From positions 58,932-122,931 of the forward strand of contig JAZSEH010000058.1 in the NCBI GenBank assembly GCA_045531585.1: a DNA stretch of 64,000 bases, given 5' to 3'. This document shows positions 17,287 through 25,448 of this stretch, in pieces (the first letter of the stretch is position 1; each line of letters starts with the position of its first letter). Source of the stretch: SIG587 sp045531585 (GTDB taxonomy: Bacteria; Bacillota; Clostridia; Oscillospirales; Acutalibacteraceae). A program made the translations under genes and the position numbers. Below the pieces are notes generated by a model. It had not been told where the DNA came from. It saw only the letters and a program-made list of their open reading frames with translations, and did no database searches.

Positions 17287-19725
17287 TTACTGAAATCTAA
17301 GTTCTGCGCCAAGCTGCTTTTTAAGCTTCTTGGCAACTGCGTTGGCACAGGCCTCAATTTCCTCTGCCTTTAAGGTTCTGTCAAGTGAGCCTATAACAAG
17401 GCGTATGGTAACCGATTTTTTGCCCTCGGGTATCTGCTTGCCCTTGTATTCTTCAACAAAGGAGGCGCTTCTCAGCAGCTCGTTTTTGTTGGCGGTCATT
17501 ACCGAGTACATCTCGTCCCAGGTGGTGTTGCTGTCAAACAGCAGGGAAACGTCGTAATCTGTAAGGGGATACTCAGCCATATGCTCAAACTGATTGGTTC
17601 TTGATTTTAGGGGCTTAAGTGAGTCAATATCAAGCTCAAACAGCATAACGGCACTGTTCTTTATACCGCAGGCAAGGGCGGCCTTCTTGGCAAGCAGAGC
17701 CATATTACCAACCCTTATATCGCCTACGTAAACGTTAAGCCAAACGGTGTCGTCTGCCCAGACAGGCTTTTCATCCTTTTTAAAGGTGAAGGCCTCCATA
17801 TGGGTAACACGGGGCATACACTCAAGCACACCCTTGGTCTTTCTGAACAGGGTAACAACGTCATCAAAGGAGCCAACAAAGGCGCCTGCAATGTTTCTTC
17901 TCTGCTCAGGAAGCAGTTCAACGTCATAGTAGGGGGAGGTGTAGTTTCTGTCCTTAAATATCTGTGCCGCCTCAAAAATGGCAAACTCACTAAAGTAGCG
18001 AAGATTAAGGTCTACCGCCTTGCAAAGGTTAGGCAGGAGTGAGCTCTTAACGTACTTCTCGGTGGGTGAGGGAGGGGTGGAAAGTGCCAGAATACCCTCG
18101 GTGCTCTGGAGCACGGCGTTTACGTATTCATCACCCATCCAGGGGTAGGTGAATATTTCCTGCATACCGCAGCGGAAGGCAAGGTATTCCTTAATTTTAC
18201 GCTCAATGTCAACCTCAAGCTGATTTATAGCACCTGTAAAGGAGGTGGTAATGGGCGCAGGGTCGAAGTTTTCGTACCCGTACATTCTGGCAACCTCCTC
18301 CATAATATCTGCCTTAATAGAGATATCTCCTGTGGAACGCCAGGAGGGAGCGGTAACGTGCATATTGTCACCGTCAAAGGAAACGGTGTAGCCCATAGCG
18401 CCAAACTTAGAGGCAATAACCTCGTTAGGTACGCGCTTACCGAGACGGCTTTCAAGCCAGTCAAGGGAAACGTCAATCTCACTGCAGGCAAGGGGTGCGG
18501 GGTAGTTATCACTAAAGGCCGCAATCCTTGCTTCGGGATAAAGCTGACCAAAAAGCTCCATAGAAAGGGCGAGAGCCTGCTCACAGCGCTGTGGGTCAAT
18601 GCCCTTTTCGTAGCGGGCAACGGCCTCAGTACGGTTTTCGTGACGAAGCGCAGTGCGGCGAATACCTGCGGCGGTAAAGTTTGCAATTTCAAGAATAACC
18701 TTATTTGTGGTGGGAAGCACCGAGTCCTTAGCACCGCCCATAACACCTGCAAGGCCAACGGCACTCTTTTCGTCGGCAATAACAAGGTCATCCTCGCTTA
18801 ATTTTAAGGTCTTACCGTTAAGGAGTAAAAGCTCCTCGTTCTCCCTTGCACGGCGTACCGAGATATGGTCCTCAATACAGTCGTTATCAAAGGCGTGGGT
18901 GGGCTGACCAACGGCTAACATTACGTAGTTGGTAATATCAACAAGGGCGTTTATGGGGCGAAGTCCTACACGCCACAAGCGGCTTTGCATTTTAAAGGGG
19001 GAAGCCTTAACGCTTAAATTCTCAAGCTGAACACCGATATATCGGGGACAACGCTCGCTGTCCTTAATCTCAATTTTAAGCTCGGGTGTGTTTTGGGGCA
19101 CAGCGTAGGGCTTAATGGGAGCAATGGGCAGGTCGTAAAGAGCGGCAAGCTCCCTTGCTATACCATAATGACCCCAAAGGTCGGGGCGGTTGGTAAGAGA
19201 TTTATTGTCTATTTCAAGAATCATATCGTGAAGGTCAAGGGCATCTGCAACAGGGGTGCCTGCAGGGGCATCAAAATCCGAAAGGTCAACTATAATTGCC
19301 TCCTCCTCGGTGGGGAAAAGGTCGGCAAGACCAATTTCGCTGGCAGCACATATCATACCGAAGCTCTCAACTCCGCGAAGCTTGGCAAGACCGATTTTAA
19401 CCGGCTCACCCTCGCCGTGCCAGCGAACCATAGCACCGGGACAGGCAACGGCAACCTTCTGTCCGGGGGCAAGGTTTTTACCACCGCACACAATGTCCTT
19501 TATCTCACCGCCAATATCGGTTTTACAAATACGAAGCTTATCGGCGTTGGGGTGGGGGAGAAGCTCCTTAATCTCACCAACAATTATGTTTTCAAAGCTT
19601 TTTGAAAGGTCCTCAATGCCCTCAACCTCAACGGTGGCCATTGTAAGATCATAAGCAAGGCGTGAAAGATCCATATCTTCAGGGATAGGAACGTATTCTT
19701 TTATCCAATCAAGTGATATTTTCAT
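17287..19725 (-). CDS. pheT: Phenylalanine--tRNA ligase beta subunit
   Basis: 812 residues, the expected length. Domains in order: N-terminal region, tRNA-binding OB domain (EIKELLPHPNADKLRICKTD, about residues 50-69), B3/B4 editing module (residues about 210-380), B5 domain, a catalytic-like core and the C-terminal anticodon-binding ferredoxin-like domain (FEHMAEYPLTDYDVSLLFD). It forms the alpha2-beta2 synthetase with PheS encoded 12 bases upstream and supplies tRNA binding and editing of misacylated tyrosine. Transcribed leftward from the pheS promoter. Confidence 0.96.
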   Translation of the reverse strand: MKISLDWIKEYVPIPEDMDLSRLAYDLTMATVEVEGIEDLSKSFENIIVGEIKELLPHPNADKLRICKTDIGGEIKDIVCGGKNLAPGQKVAVACPGAMVRWHGEGEPVKIGLAKLRGVESFGMICAASEIGLADLFPTEEEAIIVDLSDFDAPAGTPVADALDLHDMILEIDNKSLTNRPDLWGHYGIARELAALYDLPIAPIKPYAVPQNTPELKIEIKDSERCPRYIGVQLENLSVKASPFKMQSRLWRVGLRPINALVDITNYVMLAVGQPTHAFDNDCIEDHISVRRARENEELLLLNGKTLKLSEDDLVIADEKSAVGLAGVMGGAKDSVLPTTNKVILEIANFTAAGIRRTALRHENRTEAVARYEKGIDPQRCEQALALSMELFGQLYPEARIAAFSDNYPAPLACSEIDVSLDWLESRLGKRVPNEVIASKFGAMGYTVSFDGDNMHVTAPSWRSTGDISIKADIMEEVARMYGYENFDPAPITTSFTGAINQLEVDIERKIKEYLAFRCGMQEIFTYPWMGDEYVNAVLQSTEGILALSTPPSPTEKYVKSSLLPNLCKAVDLNLRYFSEFAIFEAAQIFKDRNYTSPYYDVELLPEQRRNIAGAFVGSFDDVVTLFRKTKGVLECMPRVTHMEAFTFKKDEKPVWADDTVWLNVYVGDIRVGNMALLAKKAALACGIKNSAVMLFELDIDSLKPLKSRTNQFEHMAEYPLTDYDVSLLFDSNTTWDEMYSVMTANKNELLRSASFVEEYKGKQIPEGKKSVTIRLVIGSLDRTLKAEEIEACANAVAKKLKKQLGAELRFQ

Positions 19726-19737
19726 AGCTTTTTCCTC

Positions 19738-20775
19738 CTATCTGAACTGAGTTAAGAATCTTAAATCGGTGCTGTGGAAAAGACGAACGTCGTCAACACC
19801 GTAGCGCATCATAACAAGACGGTCAAGACCGATGTTTACGTAGAAGCCTGTATATTCATCGGGGTCAAGACCTGCGGCCTTAAGTACGTTGGGGTGGGGA
19901 GTGCCGCCGGGCATAATCTCAATCCAGCCTACGTGCTTGCACACGCTGCAGCCCTTACCTCCGCACACAAGACAGCCCATATCGATTTCAAAGCCGGGCT
20001 CAACAAAGGGGAAGAAGCCTGCGCGCATACGAACGGGAACGTCCTGACCGAAAACCTTTGAAAGAATACTCTTTATCATAACCTTACCTGCGGTAAAGGT
20101 CAGGTTCTTGTCAACAATAAGTGCTTCATACTGGAAGAAGGCGCGCTCGTGTCTTGCATCGGTGGTTTCATTCCTGTAAACGCGGCCTGGGTATACAAAA
20201 CGGTAGGGAGGCTTGTGGGTGCGCATATAGCGAACACTTTCACCCGTCAGGTGGGGCCTGAGGCACAGCTTTTTGTTGGCCTCACCCTCATCGTGACCTT
20301 CAAGCCAATAGGTATCCATACTCTCCCTTGCAGGGTGTGCAGGGGGGAAGTTAAGGGTATCAAATGCGGAAAATTCGCTGGTAATTTCGGCACCCTGAAA
20401 TATTTCAAAGCCCATTGAACGGAAGGCGTCATTCAGGTCGTAGCACATCTGCATAATGGGGTGAAGCGCACCGCCTGAGGGCATAATGCCGGGCAGTGTG
20501 CAGTCAAAATCAGCGGGTATCTCGGCACTTTTAAGGGTCAGCTCCTCACGGTGGGCCTCAATAAGTGCGGTAAACTCGCCCTTAAGCTTGTTAACAGCCT
20601 GTCCAACCTCGCGGCGCTGTTCGGGCTCTAAACCGGGAAGTTCCTTCATAAGTGAAGTAAGCGCACCCTGCTTGCCCATAAGGGAGGCCTTTACCTCCTG
20701 CAGCTCAGCCTCGGTTTTGGCAGACTTAATTTTTTCTGTACCTTCCTTCAAAAGAAGGTCAAGTTTTTCCTTCAT
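19738..20775 (-). CDS. pheS: Phenylalanine--tRNA ligase alpha subunit
   Basis: 345 residues; the class II catalytic subunit. N-terminal coiled coil (residues about 1-85), then the catalytic domain with FDTLNFPPAHPARESMDTYW, motif 2 region (YRNETTDARHERAFFQYEAL) and motif 3 GLDRLVMMRYG. CLVCGGKGCSVCKHVGW carries four cysteines seen in many bacterial PheS. Odd point: the usual LGxGMVHPNV reads MPGGTPHPNV and the usual AFGMG before motif 3 reads YVNIG, a divergent subfamily. The start at 20775 has a GGAGGAT site; the longer reading (from 20793) runs into the leader. Confidence 0.95.
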   Translation of the reverse strand: MKEKLDLLLKEGTEKIKSAKTEAELQEVKASLMGKQGALTSLMKELPGLEPEQRREVGQAVNKLKGEFTALIEAHREELTLKSAEIPADFDCTLPGIMPSGGALHPIMQMCYDLNDAFRSMGFEIFQGAEITSEFSAFDTLNFPPAHPARESMDTYWLEGHDEGEANKKLCLRPHLTGESVRYMRTHKPPYRFVYPGRVYRNETTDARHERAFFQYEALIVDKNLTFTAGKVMIKSILSKVFGQDVPVRMRAGFFPFVEPGFEIDMGCLVCGGKGCSVCKHVGWIEIMPGGTPHPNVLKAAGLDPDEYTGFYVNIGLDRLVMMRYGVDDVRLFHSTDLRFLTQFR

Positions 20776-20815
20776 AGTATATCCTCCGTTCAAAAGGTAA
20801 AATGTCTATTAAAAA

Positions 20816-20844
20816 ATTTTATCACAATATACTTTAATTGTCAA
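20816..20844 (-). promoter_or_regulatory. Sigma-A promoter of pheST
   Basis: On the minus strand TTGACA (20844-20839) and TAAAAT (20821-20816) are 17 bases apart. The untranslated leader is only about 35 bases, too short for the T-box riboswitch that often controls synthetase genes in this phylum. Confidence 0.85.
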
Positions 20845-20860
20845 ATATAATATATAAATA

Positions 20861-21370
20861 TTACAGGTCCTTTTCCTCCCAATTAAGGCGGTGGAGCCGA
20901 CCCTTGTTTAAAAGGGCAGGAAAGTCCCATTGCCTCAGCACCTCGTATACCCCTATTGCCACACTGTTTGAAAGATTAAGGCTTCTGGCATCGCTTATCA
21001 TAGGAATACGCACACAACGCTCAGGATTTTTAACCAGCAGCTCCTCAGGCAGGCCTGCTGTTTCCTTGCCGAAAAATATGTAGCAGTTATCAGGATAGGC
21101 AATCTCACTGTGGGTGTGCCGTGCCTTGGTGGTAAAGAAATAAAACTCTCCGGAATTTTTGGCAAAAAAATCCTCAAGATTATCATAATAGGTTATGTCC
21201 AGCAGGTGCCAATAATCAAGGCCTGCCCTTTTAAGCTTTTTATCGTCAATGGAAAAGCCCATAGGCCCAACCAGATGAAGTCTGGCTCCCGTTGCGGCGC
21301 AGGTGCGCGCCACGTTACCTGTGTTCTGTGGTATTTCAGGCTCTACCATAACAATATTAAGTGTTGACAT
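20861..21370 (-). CDS. trmL: tRNA (cytidine/uridine-2'-O-)-methyltransferase TrmL
   Basis: 169 residues, a SPOUT-fold methyltransferase that 2'-O-methylates the wobble base (position 34) of certain leucine tRNAs with SAM. Motif 1 (VEPEIPQNTGNVARTCAATG), motif 2 (FGKETAGLPEELL) and motif 3 (IPMISDARSLNLSNSVAIGV), which form the trefoil knot, are complete. An AAGGAAAT site precedes the start. It lies upstream of pheS with about 85 bases between, where pheS has its own promoter. Confidence 0.93.
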   Translation of the reverse strand: MSTLNIVMVEPEIPQNTGNVARTCAATGARLHLVGPMGFSIDDKKLKRAGLDYWHLLDITYYDNLEDFFAKNSGEFYFFTTKARHTHSEIAYPDNCYIFFGKETAGLPEELLVKNPERCVRIPMISDARSLNLSNSVAIGVYEVLRQWDFPALLNKGRLHRLNWEEKDL

Positions 21371-21390
21371 TTTTAAAATTTCCTTTCGGG

Positions 21391-21419
21391 TTGAAATTTT
21401 GCTTTTTGTGTGTTATACT
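21391..21419 (+). promoter_or_regulatory. Promoter of the membrane-protein gene at 21.4 kb
   Basis: TTGAAA (21391-21396), 17-base spacer, TATACT (21414-21419). The transcription start near 21426 rules out translation from the GTG at 21410. Confidence 0.7.
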
Positions 21420-21436
21420 CATTCTCGGTGATGTAT

Positions 21437-22072
21437 ATGAAAATGCAGGAAAGCATTTTAAACCGAGTTTACAAAATGGAAGAAAAATATAATATCCACT
21501 ACGCTAAGAAGGATGGCAAGGCATACTCCTACTCCCGTGTGCTGTATTTCCTGTTCGGCGCCTGGGCAGTCTTTTTTGCCCTGCTGGTGGCGGTGGGCTA
21601 CCTTATGAACCGTAACTTTTTACAGCCGGGGGACGTTGCCTACGGCCAGTACACAAAATGGATAGTTACCTGTTTTTGTATATCTGCCTTGCTGATTGCG
21701 GGCATAGTGTTTAACGCCCTTAGAATGCAGGTCTTTACCTTTGTTCCCACTGTTTTTTCAGGGGTATACGGCATTGTATTTTTTGCAAAGGTAATAAATC
21801 CCGATCCCGACGGCATCTTAGGCTTGCCCTTTAAATATTATTGGGCGCATTTTGTGCCCCTTTTAGCTCTTGTAATTTGCAGTCTGGTTATGTTTGTAAT
21901 AGGGGTAAGGCAGTGGGCAATTCTTAGAAAAGAGTATAAAAGCGTTTCGGCACGCCTTTATGAGGAATTTATGGTCAGTGCGGAGGATATTTCCGATGAG
22001 GAGTGGCAGGAATTCCTAAACAATTATACTCCCGGTGGCTACAAAAAGCAATTTAAAAAGCAAGAAGAATAA
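21437..22072 (+). CDS. Four-helix membrane protein of unknown function
   Basis: About 211 residues with four hydrophobic segments: LYFLFGAWAVFFALLVAVGY, the WIVTCFCISALLIAGIVF region, FTFVPTVFSGVYGIVFFAK, and the FVPLLALVICSLVMFVIGV region. A charged N-terminal cytoplasmic segment (KMEEKYNIHYAKK) and an acidic tail (SAEDISDEEWQEFLNNY) flank them. I do not recognise the family. The start at 21437 is favoured by GGTGA five bases upstream; ATG 21431 or 21443 are possible. Monocistronic: own promoter and terminator. Confidence 0.75.
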   Translation: MKMQESILNRVYKMEEKYNIHYAKKDGKAYSYSRVLYFLFGAWAVFFALLVAVGYLMNRNFLQPGDVAYGQYTKWIVTCFCISALLIAGIVFNALRMQVFTFVPTVFSGVYGIVFFAKVINPDPDGILGLPFKYYWAHFVPLLALVICSLVMFVIGVRQWAILRKEYKSVSARLYEEFMVSAEDISDEEWQEFLNNYTPGGYKKQFKKQEE

Positions 22073-22079
22073 AATTTTT

Positions 22080-22103
22080 GGCAGGGCGGTGCCCTGCCTT
22101 TTT
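22080..22103 (+). terminator. Terminator after the 21.4-kb membrane-protein gene
   Basis: A perfect 8-bp GC-rich stem (GGCAGGGC with GCCCTGCC), 3-base loop, then five T residues. Confidence 0.92.
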
Positions 22104-22121
22104 AATATTTTTTTAATTTAC

Positions 22122-22150
22122 TTGACATAATTGAGGAAAACTTATATAAT
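22122..22150 (+). promoter_or_regulatory. Consensus sigma-A promoter of greA (and possibly lysS)
   Basis: TTGACA (22122-22127) and TATAAT (22145-22150), both perfect consensus, with a 17-base spacer. Confidence 0.92.
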
Positions 22151-22202
22151 ATTATAACATGTGGATTTATGCCACGTAAGAAATTAAAGGAGTTTTATCG
22201 CA

Positions 22203-22676
22203 ATGGCTAAAGCAATTAAACTTACAGATGACGGACTGAAAAAATTACAGGACGAGCTGGAGTACTTAAAAACTACCGGCAGAGCAGAAATTGCCGAAAA
22301 AATCAAAATTGCCCGCGGTTACGGTGACCTTTCAGAAAACAGTGAATATGATGAGGCCAAGAACGAACAGGCCAAAATTGAAGCAAGAATAGTTGACCTT
22401 GAGGTAATGCTTAATAACTATGAGCTTATTACCGATACTAAGGGCAAAAGCAAAACCGTTCAGGTTGGCTCTAAGGTAAAGGTGCTTGACGTGGAGTTTG
22501 AGGAAGAAATGGAATTCCGCATCGTCGGCTCTTCTGAGGCTGACCCGGAGGGCGGTTATATCTCTGATGAATCCCCCGTAGGCAATGCCCTTATCGGCGC
22601 CAAGGCAGGGGATAAGATCACCGTTGAGGTTCACGGTGAAGAAATTCATTATGAGGTTATTTCCGTTTCAAAGTAA
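22203..22676 (+). CDS. greA: Transcription elongation factor GreA
   Basis: 157 residues, the family length. N-terminal coiled coil with the GDLSENSEYDEAK tip that enters the RNA polymerase secondary channel (acidic DLSEN), and a C-terminal FKBP-like domain ending SPVGNALIGAKAGDKITVEV. It rescues backtracked polymerase by stimulating transcript cleavage. Followed after 37 bases by lysS in the same direction with no clear terminator between; the greA-lysS order is common in Firmicutes. Confidence 0.97.
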   Translation: MAKAIKLTDDGLKKLQDELEYLKTTGRAEIAEKIKIARGYGDLSENSEYDEAKNEQAKIEARIVDLEVMLNNYELITDTKGKSKTVQVGSKVKVLDVEFEEEMEFRIVGSSEADPEGGYISDESPVGNALIGAKAGDKITVEVHGEEIHYEVISVSK

Positions 22677-22713
22677 ATAGCAATTAAAAACAGGTTAAGG
22701 GATGTGAAAAAGG

Positions 22714-24207
22714 ATGGCAGAGAACAATAACGTTCAAGAGGTAAACATAAGCGAACTTTTACAGGTGCGCCGTGATAAACTTGCAGCGCTGAAGGAGGCC
22801 GGAAACGACCCCTTTATTATAACCAAGTACGATTTTAACGCCTATGCTCAGAACATCAAGGATAATTTTGAGGAGTACGAGGGTAAAACCGTTAAAATTG
22901 CAGGCCGTATGATGAGCCGCCGCGTTATGGGTAAGGCAAGCTTTGCAGGGGTGCAGGACACCACAGGCAAAATCCAGCTTTACGTTAAGCGTGACGATAT
23001 TGGTGAGGCCGAGTACGCCGCATTCAAAAAGTTTGATATTGGCGATATAGTAGGCGTGGAGGGCTTTGTATTCAAAACCCAGACAGGGGAAATCTCCGTT
23101 CACGCTCAGTCCATTATAATGCTTTCAAAATCCTTACTGCCTCTGCCTGAGAAATTTCACGGTCTTAAGGATAACGATTTAAGATTCCGTCAGCGTTACG
23201 TTGACCTTATTATGAATCCTGAGGTAAAGCGCAACTTTGTAATTCGCTCAAAGTTTATAAAGTTTATGCGCTCCTACCTTGACGATATGGGTTATATTGA
23301 GGTTGAGACCCCCGTGCTTAACACTATAGCAGGCGGTGCCTCTGCCAGACCCTTTATTACCCACCATAATACCTTAAATCTTGATATGTATATGCGTATC
23401 GCTACCGAGCTTCCCTTAAAGCGCCTTATCGTTGGTGGTATGGACAGGGTTTATGAAATTGGAAGAATCTTCAGAAACGAAGGCATGGACCCTAAGCATA
23501 ATCCTGAGTTTACAAGTATTGAGCTTTATCAGGCCTATGCTGATTTTCACGATATGATGGATATTGCCGAGGGTATTATCTCCGGCGCCGCTAAGGAAAT
23601 TCACGGCACCTATGAGGTTGAGTGGATGGGCGAGAAAATTGACCTTACTCCCGGCTGGCGCAGACTTACCATGGTTGACGCCGTTAAGGAGTACGTGGGT
23701 ATTGACTTTGGCGCAATTACCGACGATGCCGAGGCTGTAGCCGCCGCAAAGGCCAAGGGTGTTGAGCTGGCCGATACCGCAGATAAAACCTGGGGTAATG
23801 CACTTTATGCCTGCTTTGACCAGCGCGTTGAGGAAAAGCTTATTCAGCCTACCTTTATAACAATGTATCCTGTTGAGGTTTCACCTCTCACCAAGGCAAG
23901 TCCTGAGGACCCCCGCCTTACCGAGCGTTTCGAGCTGTTTATCTGCCATAGTGAGCTGGCAAACGCCTATTCCGAGCTTAACGACCCCATTGACCAGCGC
24001 GCACGCTTTGAAAAGCAGCTGGAGCTCCGCGACCGCGGTGATGACGAGGCCGAGATGCTGGATGAGGATTTCCTTACCGCCCTACAGTACGGTATGCCCC
24101 CCACAGGCGGTATGGGTATTGGTGTTGACCGCGCAGTAATGCTCCTCACCAATTCCGATACTATAAGAGAAGTTCTCCTATTCCCGACGATGAAGCCCCT
24201 GGACTAA
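22714..24207 (+). CDS. lysS: Lysine--tRNA ligase, class II; its 3' end is the element attachment site
   Basis: 497 residues. N-terminal anticodon-binding OB domain (KTVKIAGRMMSRRVMGKASF), then class II motif 1 (about residues 170-190), motif 2 with FRNEGMDPKHNPEFTSIELY and motif 3 GGMGIGVDRAVMLLT. It charges tRNA-Lys. The last codons encode FPTMKPLD and a stop; an integrated element has recombined exactly over this end and preserves the reading frame and the protein sequence. The lysS start has an AAGGATG context; the preceding AAGGGATG site is 17 bases away. Confidence 0.96.
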   Translation: MAENNNVQEVNISELLQVRRDKLAALKEAGNDPFIITKYDFNAYAQNIKDNFEEYEGKTVKIAGRMMSRRVMGKASFAGVQDTTGKIQLYVKRDDIGEAEYAAFKKFDIGDIVGVEGFVFKTQTGEISVHAQSIIMLSKSLLPLPEKFHGLKDNDLRFRQRYVDLIMNPEVKRNFVIRSKFIKFMRSYLDDMGYIEVETPVLNTIAGGASARPFITHHNTLNLDMYMRIATELPLKRLIVGGMDRVYEIGRIFRNEGMDPKHNPEFTSIELYQAYADFHDMMDIAEGIISGAAKEIHGTYEVEWMGEKIDLTPGWRRLTMVDAVKEYVGIDFGAITDDAEAVAAAKAKGVELADTADKTWGNALYACFDQRVEEKLIQPTFITMYPVEVSPLTKASPEDPRLTERFELFICHSELANAYSELNDPIDQRARFEKQLELRDRGDDEAEMLDEDFLTALQYGMPPTGGMGIGVDRAVMLLTNSDTIREVLLFPTMKPLD

Positions 24208-24210
24208 GAA
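24200..24210 (+). repeat. Left attachment site core (attL)
   Basis: TGGACTAAGAA covers the last two lysS codons and the stop. It matches 30763-30773 exactly; in the 30 bases ending with the core about 24 agree between the two ends. Confidence 0.8.
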
Positions 24211-24262
24211 AATGCCGTAAAATAGCGGTATCACAGGGTTTTTAAAACTCCATCAAAACCGA

Positions 24263-24282
24263 TTTACGACACATTTACGACA
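24263..24282 (+). repeat. Left pair of TTTACGACA repeats (probable integrase arm sites)
   Basis: TTTACGACA at 24263-24271 and 24274-24282, spaced 11 bases start to start. The same 9-mer occurs twice at 30608-30628 in the same orientation. Tn916-type integrases bind paired direct repeats near both ends through an N-terminal arm-binding domain, which the integrase here has. Confidence 0.7.
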
Positions 24283-24297
24283 AATGAAAAAATGAAG

Positions 24298-24333
24298 ACA
24301 CCCTATGACCGTCAAAAGTCATAGGGTGTTTTT
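24298..24333 (+). terminator. Element-borne terminator replacing the lysS terminator
   Basis: A 12-bp stem (ACACCCTATGAC with GTCATAGGGTGT) and a run of T residues. Its stem shares the sequence CCCTATGAC/GTCATAGGG with the hairpin at 30781-30816, which lies just beyond attR and is probably the native lysS terminator. It also ends the leftward gene at 24347 through A residues on the other side. Confidence 0.88.
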
Positions 24334-24346
24334 GCATATTATGTAA

Positions 24347-25102
24347 TTAATCAAAGAAACTACGATGGTCCATAATGTATGTGTAATTTAGTTCTTCCAA
24401 ATTATCCTCATACTCGTAAAATTCATCATCGCATTCGCTTAACACATCGTCGCAATCCAAACTATCAAGTAATTCTTCACGCTCATCTCTATCGGTGGGA
24501 ACTTTGCCGTTGAATACTGCCAATGCTTTTTTGCAGATTTCTGCAGTTTTTAATGCACCTATCTTTGTGAATGCATCTACTAACTCGTTTGAAAAATCAC
24601 CACTTGAATTAAAGAAGAATTGAGAAAAACCACCATTGTTTACTTCCTGCTCCAATATTTGAGTGACATAGAAAACTCTCTCGTGTTCGTTCAATTTTTC
24701 AATGTCATCACCATATTCGCATTTTTTGCAAACGGCATCACACATATCAACAACAAAATTGTTTTTCTGTATTTCTTCGTCGTCTACTTCTTCGGCAGCA
24801 TTCTCAACAAAACTTCTAATGTTTTCAAATACATTGCCGTCTCTTGATACTGCATCTTGAAATTGGCGGAATTGTTCGTTGTCAGAGTCGGAGAGCATTG
24901 CTTGTCTAATTTTCATTTGCTCAACGAATGAGGCAATAATATCAATGCCTAACAAAGCAAGACCTACATACAAGCACCAATCAACCCAAATACCCACAAT
25001 TAGCAAGATAATGCTCGGGATAAAAAGCCAAAAAAAGTGAAAGAGAATATTTGTGATAAAACCAATCAAAAACAAACTGAATGGATATCGTCTTTCTTTC
25101 AT
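24347..25102 (-). CDS. DUF4375 (DMP19-like) domain protein with N-terminal membrane anchor
   Basis: 251 residues. Two hydrophobic segments (about residues 8-28 and 30-50, SLFLIGFITNILFHFFWLF and SIILLIVGIWVDWCLYVGLA) precede a soluble part that is strongly acidic. Residues about 140-195 (YVTQILEQEVNNGGFSQFFF, then NSSGDFSNELVDAFTKIGA) match the DUF4375 pattern. That family includes the DNA-mimic protein DMP19; the acidic C terminus (DCDDVLSECDDEFYEYEDN) fits such chemistry, but mimicry is inference. Start 25102 has AGGAGG eight bases upstream. It is the only leftward gene of the element. Confidence 0.75.
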   Translation of the reverse strand: MKERRYPFSLFLIGFITNILFHFFWLFIPSIILLIVGIWVDWCLYVGLALLGIDIIASFVEQMKIRQAMLSDSDNEQFRQFQDAVSRDGNVFENIRSFVENAAEEVDDEEIQKNNFVVDMCDAVCKKCEYGDDIEKLNEHERVFYVTQILEQEVNNGGFSQFFFNSSGDFSNELVDAFTKIGALKTAEICKKALAVFNGKVPTDRDEREELLDSLDCDDVLSECDDEFYEYEDNLEELNYTYIMDHRSFFD

Positions 25103-25172
25103 AGTGTAGCCTCCTATATTTAGTTTTCTATAGTATAGCATATTTATTCAAAATTTTCAATGCAATCTTCAT

Positions 25173-25217
25173 GAGTTATAACGATTCTTATAGAATCTTT
25201 ATAACTCTTTTTCTTTT
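25173..25217. terminator. Imperfect 16-bp hairpin followed by a T-rich run
   Basis: GAGTTATAacGATTCT pairs with AGAATCttTATAACTC around a 3-base loop; TTTTTCTTTT follows. It separates the DUF4375 promoter side from the long leader of the recombinase gene. It could be a terminator or a protein-binding palindrome. The A+T-rich stretch 25218-25440 holds scattered AGAGTAAAG/AGAGTAGAG-like repeats and no gene I can support. Confidence 0.45.
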
Positions 25218-25448
25218 ATATAAGACTCTTTATTAATCATGATGATTATAAAGCATTATGAGTCTTTATCTTAAACATAGAGTAATTGAGAGTTATCAAG
25301 ATTAATAAAAGAGTAAAGAATCCTCTTGATTGTTTAAAGAGTAGAGACCAATACTTGAAATAAAAAAATTAATAGAATAGATTCTAATTACAATACTTTT
25401 AATTTAAGAAGGAGGAATTACAAACCATACACATATAAGGAAAAATAA

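Noticed and set aside
20776..20860. T-box riboswitch before pheS
   Set aside because: The gap between the promoter and the pheS start is only about 40 bases, too short for a T-box, and no specifier or antiterminator structure is seen.
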